Shown: positions 60,461 to 64,000 of the stretch, in pieces
Numbering within the stretch: position 1 is the first letter of the stretch
How the letters are laid out: each line of letters starts with the position of its first letter
NCBI GenBank assembly: GCA_041738135.1
Contig: JBGSQK010000074.1
Location: 35,073 to 99,072, forward strand
From: JAGOMX01 sp041738135
Lineage (GTDB): Bacteria; Pseudomonadota; Alphaproteobacteria; JAGOMX01
Length of the DNA stretch: 64,000 bases
Direction of reading: 5' to 3'
Notes under the pieces: model-generated
The model's input: the letters and a program-made list of their open reading frames with translations, nothing else
Told to the model about the DNA's origin: nothing
Databases searched by the model: none
Position numbers and translations under genes: made by a program

Positions 60461-61546
60461 ATGATGAAAAATACGTTTATCCTGTTAGCTATTCTGGGCT
60501 TCACTCATTGTGCACATGCTTCTGAGGAATGTGAGGTAAATGAAGGGCATCTGAGGTTGATTGTACATGGTGATGGTCGGTACGTCGTGTACGAGAGTGA
60601 AGATTTTGTAGCCAATCCAAGTACGGTATTGAAACAGAATAATTTGCGTTTGATAGCGTGTGGTGAATTTAACCATGTCCCTGTGGAAAGGGCTAATGCC
60701 AGTGGATATTATAAGTTGATATCCATGCGCTCTGCTTATTTTCTTTGTGGGTGGCCTACTAACCGTAAAGGGATGGCCATTGACCGTGCTGGGTATGCGA
60801 GCAAAGACAATCTGGCGGATTTAGCTGTGGTTAAAGCACCTGTCATCTGGACTGAAATTCAAACGCTCAATAAAATTAGTATCCAAGGTGTTTTGCCTGG
60901 TATGATCAGTACATCAAAAGTATCAATGGAAGTGAATGTTAAGAATCATCAAGGTTACGTAAAACAAATAGATATAGACTTGAAGCGAGCATCTACTACA
61001 AACCCTTCCTACAGGCTGCGTATGGAGTCAGATGATGCAAGGATCTACTTTGCTGATGATGCTAGATCGGAATTAGAAATTCTAGAAACAGGGGCAAATC
61101 AGATATTGTCGGATGGTTCTCGCCTAGGCACAGTAAATCTTGCGGTGGAATTTGACGCAATGGGTAAGCTTAAGTCATATAATGGAGGTCTTCAGGCTGT
61201 TCCATTGGTCATTAACTGGGGCGCAAGGGCAGCACTTGCGCAGACTAAATTCTTGTTGTGTTTGGAGAATCTTGAGGTGGAGTTAACCAGTAAGACGCTT
61301 TGGCATAGACAAGTGAGAGCCACTTCTGAATATACACCTCAAACTGTTACGGATGTTTCAATTGACAGGGACGGCATGGTTTCTTACACATACAACGATG
61401 TTCGTACCTGTATCTACAAAGTCCCGCTGGGTGTTATGAGGCAGCCTTCGGAGGATGAATCGGGTATTCAGACGCCGGGCGGTATAGAATTAAACTCTGC
61501 CTATGACAATGGCATGGGTGTTGTTAAGGCGTTTTATATGAAGTAG
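60461..61546 (+). CDS. secreted protein with a flagellar hook (FlgE)-like segment
   Basis: A 361-residue protein with a signal peptide (about 1-20, ending AHAS). The middle and end look like part of FlgE: SKVSMEVNVKNHQGYVKQID, LGTVNLAVEFDAMGKLKSYN, then VSIDRDGMVSYTYNDVRTCIYKVPLG and PGGIELNSAYDNGMGV, matching the FlgE order of YDS-G, FDxxGxL, DxxGxV-SYxN and IxxVxLxxFxxPxGL. True hook proteins lack a signal peptide and have N/C rod helices, which are missing here. The N-terminal 130 residues are unrecognised. Homology is likely but untested. Confidence 0.5.
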   Translation: MMKNTFILLAILGFTHCAHASEECEVNEGHLRLIVHGDGRYVVYESEDFVANPSTVLKQNNLRLIACGEFNHVPVERANASGYYKLISMRSAYFLCGWPTNRKGMAIDRAGYASKDNLADLAVVKAPVIWTEIQTLNKISIQGVLPGMISTSKVSMEVNVKNHQGYVKQIDIDLKRASTTNPSYRLRMESDDARIYFADDARSELEILETGANQILSDGSRLGTVNLAVEFDAMGKLKSYNGGLQAVPLVINWGARAALAQTKFLLCLENLEVELTSKTLWHRQVRATSEYTPQTVTDVSIDRDGMVSYTYNDVRTCIYKVPLGVMRQPSEDESGIQTPGGIELNSAYDNGMGVVKAFYMK

Positions 61547-61559
61547 GTGTTGAGGTAAT

Positions 61560-63644
61560 TTACCCAGACTGCAGATAATTAACTGACTTATCCTTCTCGA
61601 ATAGATACAGCAATACCCGTATGGCTTTGCCTTGGGGTGTTACCAGTTGAGGATCGTCGTGAAGTATGGCTTGGGCGTCTTTGTGGGCTAGGCCAAGCAG
61701 GTCTCGGTGGAATTCCCAGTAGACTAGTTTGAAGTCGGGCATGCCGCTTTGGCGTAGGCCTAGGACGTCGCCGCCGCCTCGCAAGCGGAAGTCTTCTTCG
61801 GCGATGCGGAAACCGTCGTTGCTTTCTCTCATGATTTTAAGGCGTGCTTTGGCGGTTTCCGTTAAGGGGTAGCCGTAGAGTAGTAAGCATGTGGATGTGA
61901 GGTCGCTGCGACCTATGCGGCCGCGGAGTTGGTGCAGTTGGGATAGGCCGAATCTTTCGGCGTGCTCGATCACCATGATGGTGGCGTCGGGGACGTGTAC
62001 GCCTACCTCGATGACGGTGGTAGCGACTAGAAGTTTGTATTTGCCGGCCAGGAAGTCTTCCATTACCTGGTCTTTTTCTGTGCCCTTCATTTTGCCGTGC
62101 ACCAGGGCTACCTGACCAGGGAAGAGTTCGTTGAGGGATTCAAAGCGTTGGGTGGCTGCTTGCAGGTCGAGAACCTCGGACTCTTCCACCAGGGGGCAGA
62201 CCCAATAGACCTTTTGGCCGTTACTCAATGCTCGTTGCACGCCTGCTATGACGTCGTTTACCTTGGTAAGGGGGATGACGGTTGTTTGGATTTCCTGACG
62301 TCCGGGCGGCTTTTCATCCAGGATGGATGTGGCCAAGTCGCCATAGGCTGCGAGCATCAACGTGCGTGGTATGGGCGTGGCCGTCATGACCAGGGTATCC
62401 ACTTGCTCGCCCTTTTGGCTGAGCTTCAGGCGCTGTTCTACGCCGAAACGGTGTTGTTCGTCTACCACTGCAAAGCCTAGGTTTTTGAAGACCACGTCTT
62501 CTTGGATGATGGCGTGGGTGCCCACTAGAATGTGGATCTTGCCTTCTGCCAAGTCTTCCAGCAATTGCGTGCGTGCCTTGGTGCGTCCTGTTAACAGTTC
62601 GATACGAATGCCTAATGTTTGCGCCCATACTGAAAGTGTAGACATGTGTTGAATGGCGAGGATCTCCGTGGGGGCTAGGAAGGCTGCTTGATAGCCTGCC
62701 TCGATGGCATTGAGCATGGCCATCATGGCCACGATGGTCTTGCCGCTGCCCACATCGCCCTGTAAGAGGCGAACCATGCGGTGAGGGGATTCCATGTCTT
62801 TATAGATGCGCTCAAGGGCTCTCGTTTGAGCGCCGGTGAGCTGAAAGGGTAGGGATAGCAGTAGTTGCTCACGCAGGTGGCCGTCGCCTTGAATGATGCG
62901 TCCCGGTTGCTTTTGCCTTTGTTGGCGAACCAGTAGTAAGGCGATCTGGTTGGCCAAAAGCTCGTCATAGGCAAGACGCGTACGATTCGCATTAAAGGGG
63001 GAGAGCGTATCCGCAGTTTCCATAGCATGAACCTTGTGTATGGCGTCAAACCACGCAGGAAATTCCATTTCAGTCCGTTTGTTTTCAGGAATCCACTCAG
63101 GCAAACGTGGGCAGCGGGATAGCACCTCTTTCATGATTTTGCTGAGGTACTTGTTGGTAATGCCTTGGGTAAGGGGATACACGGGTTCACGACCAACCCA
63201 ATCTTTCAAATCTTCCAATGGCCCTATATGATCCGGGTGGGTCATTTGCGTGCGGAAGTTATAGTCCTCTAAGGTGCCACTGATAAGACGTTTAACGCCC
63301 AAGGGAAGTTGTTTTAATATGGAGTCGGCATAGGCATGAAAGAAAACCAGATCAATGGCAATGCCTCTTTCGTCCACGCAATGAACACGGTATGGGCGGG
63401 ACTTTTTACCATCCGCAGGTGGCGAATGCCCAGTGGTCGTTAGCGCTATGGTAATAGTTTGCCCCGAATGGGCTTGACCCAGAAAATTCACATGATGCCG
63501 CTCAATCATACCGCTGGGCAGGTGAAACAGCAGGTCTCGAATCTTGGGGCCCGCCAATTTATCCAATAAAGTAAACATGCGCGAGCCCACCCCTTTGATA
63601 GAGGTAATAGAGGCAAAAAGGTCAAATAGAATTTCAGGTCGCAT
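61560..63644 (-). CDS. recG: ATP-dependent DNA helicase RecG
   Basis: A 694-residue helicase that remodels replication forks and Holliday junctions. N-terminal wedge/OB region (about 1-180), then DEAD-like motor: GDVGSGKTIVA (Walker A), DEQHRFG (motif II), TATPIPRT, then the C-terminal helicase half with GRIGRSD and the RecG TRG-type end (GGGDVLGLRQSGMPDF). The length matches the family. Likely divergent from the sdhE gene. Confidence 0.96.
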   Translation of the reverse strand: MRPEILFDLFASITSIKGVGSRMFTLLDKLAGPKIRDLLFHLPSGMIERHHVNFLGQAHSGQTITIALTTTGHSPPADGKKSRPYRVHCVDERGIAIDLVFFHAYADSILKQLPLGVKRLISGTLEDYNFRTQMTHPDHIGPLEDLKDWVGREPVYPLTQGITNKYLSKIMKEVLSRCPRLPEWIPENKRTEMEFPAWFDAIHKVHAMETADTLSPFNANRTRLAYDELLANQIALLLVRQQRQKQPGRIIQGDGHLREQLLLSLPFQLTGAQTRALERIYKDMESPHRMVRLLQGDVGSGKTIVAMMAMLNAIEAGYQAAFLAPTEILAIQHMSTLSVWAQTLGIRIELLTGRTKARTQLLEDLAEGKIHILVGTHAIIQEDVVFKNLGFAVVDEQHRFGVEQRLKLSQKGEQVDTLVMTATPIPRTLMLAAYGDLATSILDEKPPGRQEIQTTVIPLTKVNDVIAGVQRALSNGQKVYWVCPLVEESEVLDLQAATQRFESLNELFPGQVALVHGKMKGTEKDQVMEDFLAGKYKLLVATTVIEVGVHVPDATIMVIEHAERFGLSQLHQLRGRIGRSDLTSTCLLLYGYPLTETAKARLKIMRESNDGFRIAEEDFRLRGGGDVLGLRQSGMPDFKLVYWEFHRDLLGLAHKDAQAILHDDPQLVTPQGKAIRVLLYLFEKDKSVNYLQSG

Positions 63645-63945
63645 GAGATGCAGTGTAGCGCTGTCTAGGGGAAAATTAAAGGGTAGAAATAGGTGTGTGG
63701 ACCCAAATTAGGTATTAGCGACGTGATTCCGAGGAAAAGCCTCGGACTTGAGCATCCAGCATAAAAGAATGTGTGGGCCAATGGGTTTGGACATAAGTTG
63801 CAAACCCCTTCAGCGTCGATAAACATAACTTGAGCAACGCGCCCATTGTTCGACATAACGGTAACCGTCAATTTAACCCCATCTTTTTTTCGTTTTCAAA
63901 ATAGTCCAGACTGACCTCCGTATTATAAACTCAATCGGAGGGTGT
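63645..63945. promoter_or_regulatory. divergent region between recG and the last gene
   Basis: A 301-base gap holding promoters for both directions. It has a perfect CCGAGG/CCTCGG hairpin at 63729-63745 and a CATCCAGC remnant resembling the repeat family. A minus-strand ORF of about 68 codons (63665-63871) is low-scoring and not called. Confidence 0.35.
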
Positions 63946-64000
63946 CATGAGGTCAAGGCTGTTTGTTACAAACCTGGAGTGTCGTGAAAAGCTAAGAAAA
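63946..64000 (+). CDS. start of a gene, possibly sdhE, cut by window edge
   Basis: ATG 63946 follows GGAGG at 63937-63941. Only 18 codons are visible (MRSRLFVTNLECREKLRK). NLECREKLRK resembles the opening of SdhE/DUF339, where an arginine-rich helix begins the domain, and the neighbourhood recG-sdhE-mfd is common in alphaproteobacteria. Too short to be sure. Confidence 0.45.

Noticed and set aside
63665..63871. Minus-strand ORF near recG
   Set aside because: It is mostly repeat-derived and lacks a ribosome site.

Overview
The window looks like a chromosome segment of an alphaproteobacterium with a host-associated lifestyle, possibly Holosporales/Rickettsiales-like; the exact taxon is inference. 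Pointers are cytochrome oxidase subunit III, SURF1 and a mitochondrial-type M16 peptidase in a row, a recG gene divergent from a probable sdhE start, an IHF-beta gene, a polyhydroxybutyrate (PHB) cluster, a 2046-residue ankyrin protein with a signal peptide, and many unrecognised proteins with signal peptides. Coding density is high, with dispersed palindromic repeats between genes.

Layout. 1-5 kb: end of proC, a TetR-like gene, a phasin, an OprB-like porin and three glutathione-S-transferase genes. 5-12.3 kb: tRNA-Thr, gpmI, a phytase-like cysteine phosphatase, uvrC-pgsA and an amidase. 12.3-16.5 kb: a small beta-barrel protein, a secreted protein with a possible HNH-type motif, ihfB, and the PHB genes phaB and phaC with a small upstream gene that carries a palindromic repeat in frame. 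16.6-23 kb: a secretome-rich stretch with patatin, apaG, unknown secreted proteins, a class 3 lipase and a Cys-rich lipoprotein. 23-27.7 kb: minus-strand run of a SEC-C protein, ftsY, amn and three tandem hotdog thioesterases. 27.9-29.9 kb: queuosine pair yhhQ-tgt. 30.2-36.4 kb: the giant ankyrin protein, whose N-terminal part resembles a nucleotidyltransferase followed by an ADP-ribosyltransferase-like domain. 36.4-37.2 kb: non-coding, with a structured RNA-like segment. 37.2-47.5 kb: cation/proton antiporter, secreted unknowns, a frameshifted small gene, xthA, corA, and a peptide-use pair (POT transporter plus Xaa-Pro aminopeptidase). 47.5-54.8 kb: ubiH-like, a YejA-like peptide-binding protein, ctaE, surf1, an M16 peptidase and an exported GH3 enzyme. 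55-61.5 kb: a secreted unknown, pstC-pstA-pstB-phoU without pstS, and a secreted protein resembling part of the flagellar hook protein. 61.5-64 kb: recG and the start of a divergent gene.

Themes. Peptide and phosphate acquisition, PHB storage, respiration and DNA repair form the housekeeping part. Around it lie about fourteen exported proteins, several with lipase, phosphatase or ankyrin features expected of host-interaction factors. At least five kinds of palindromic repeat fill intergenic gaps, often between convergent genes.
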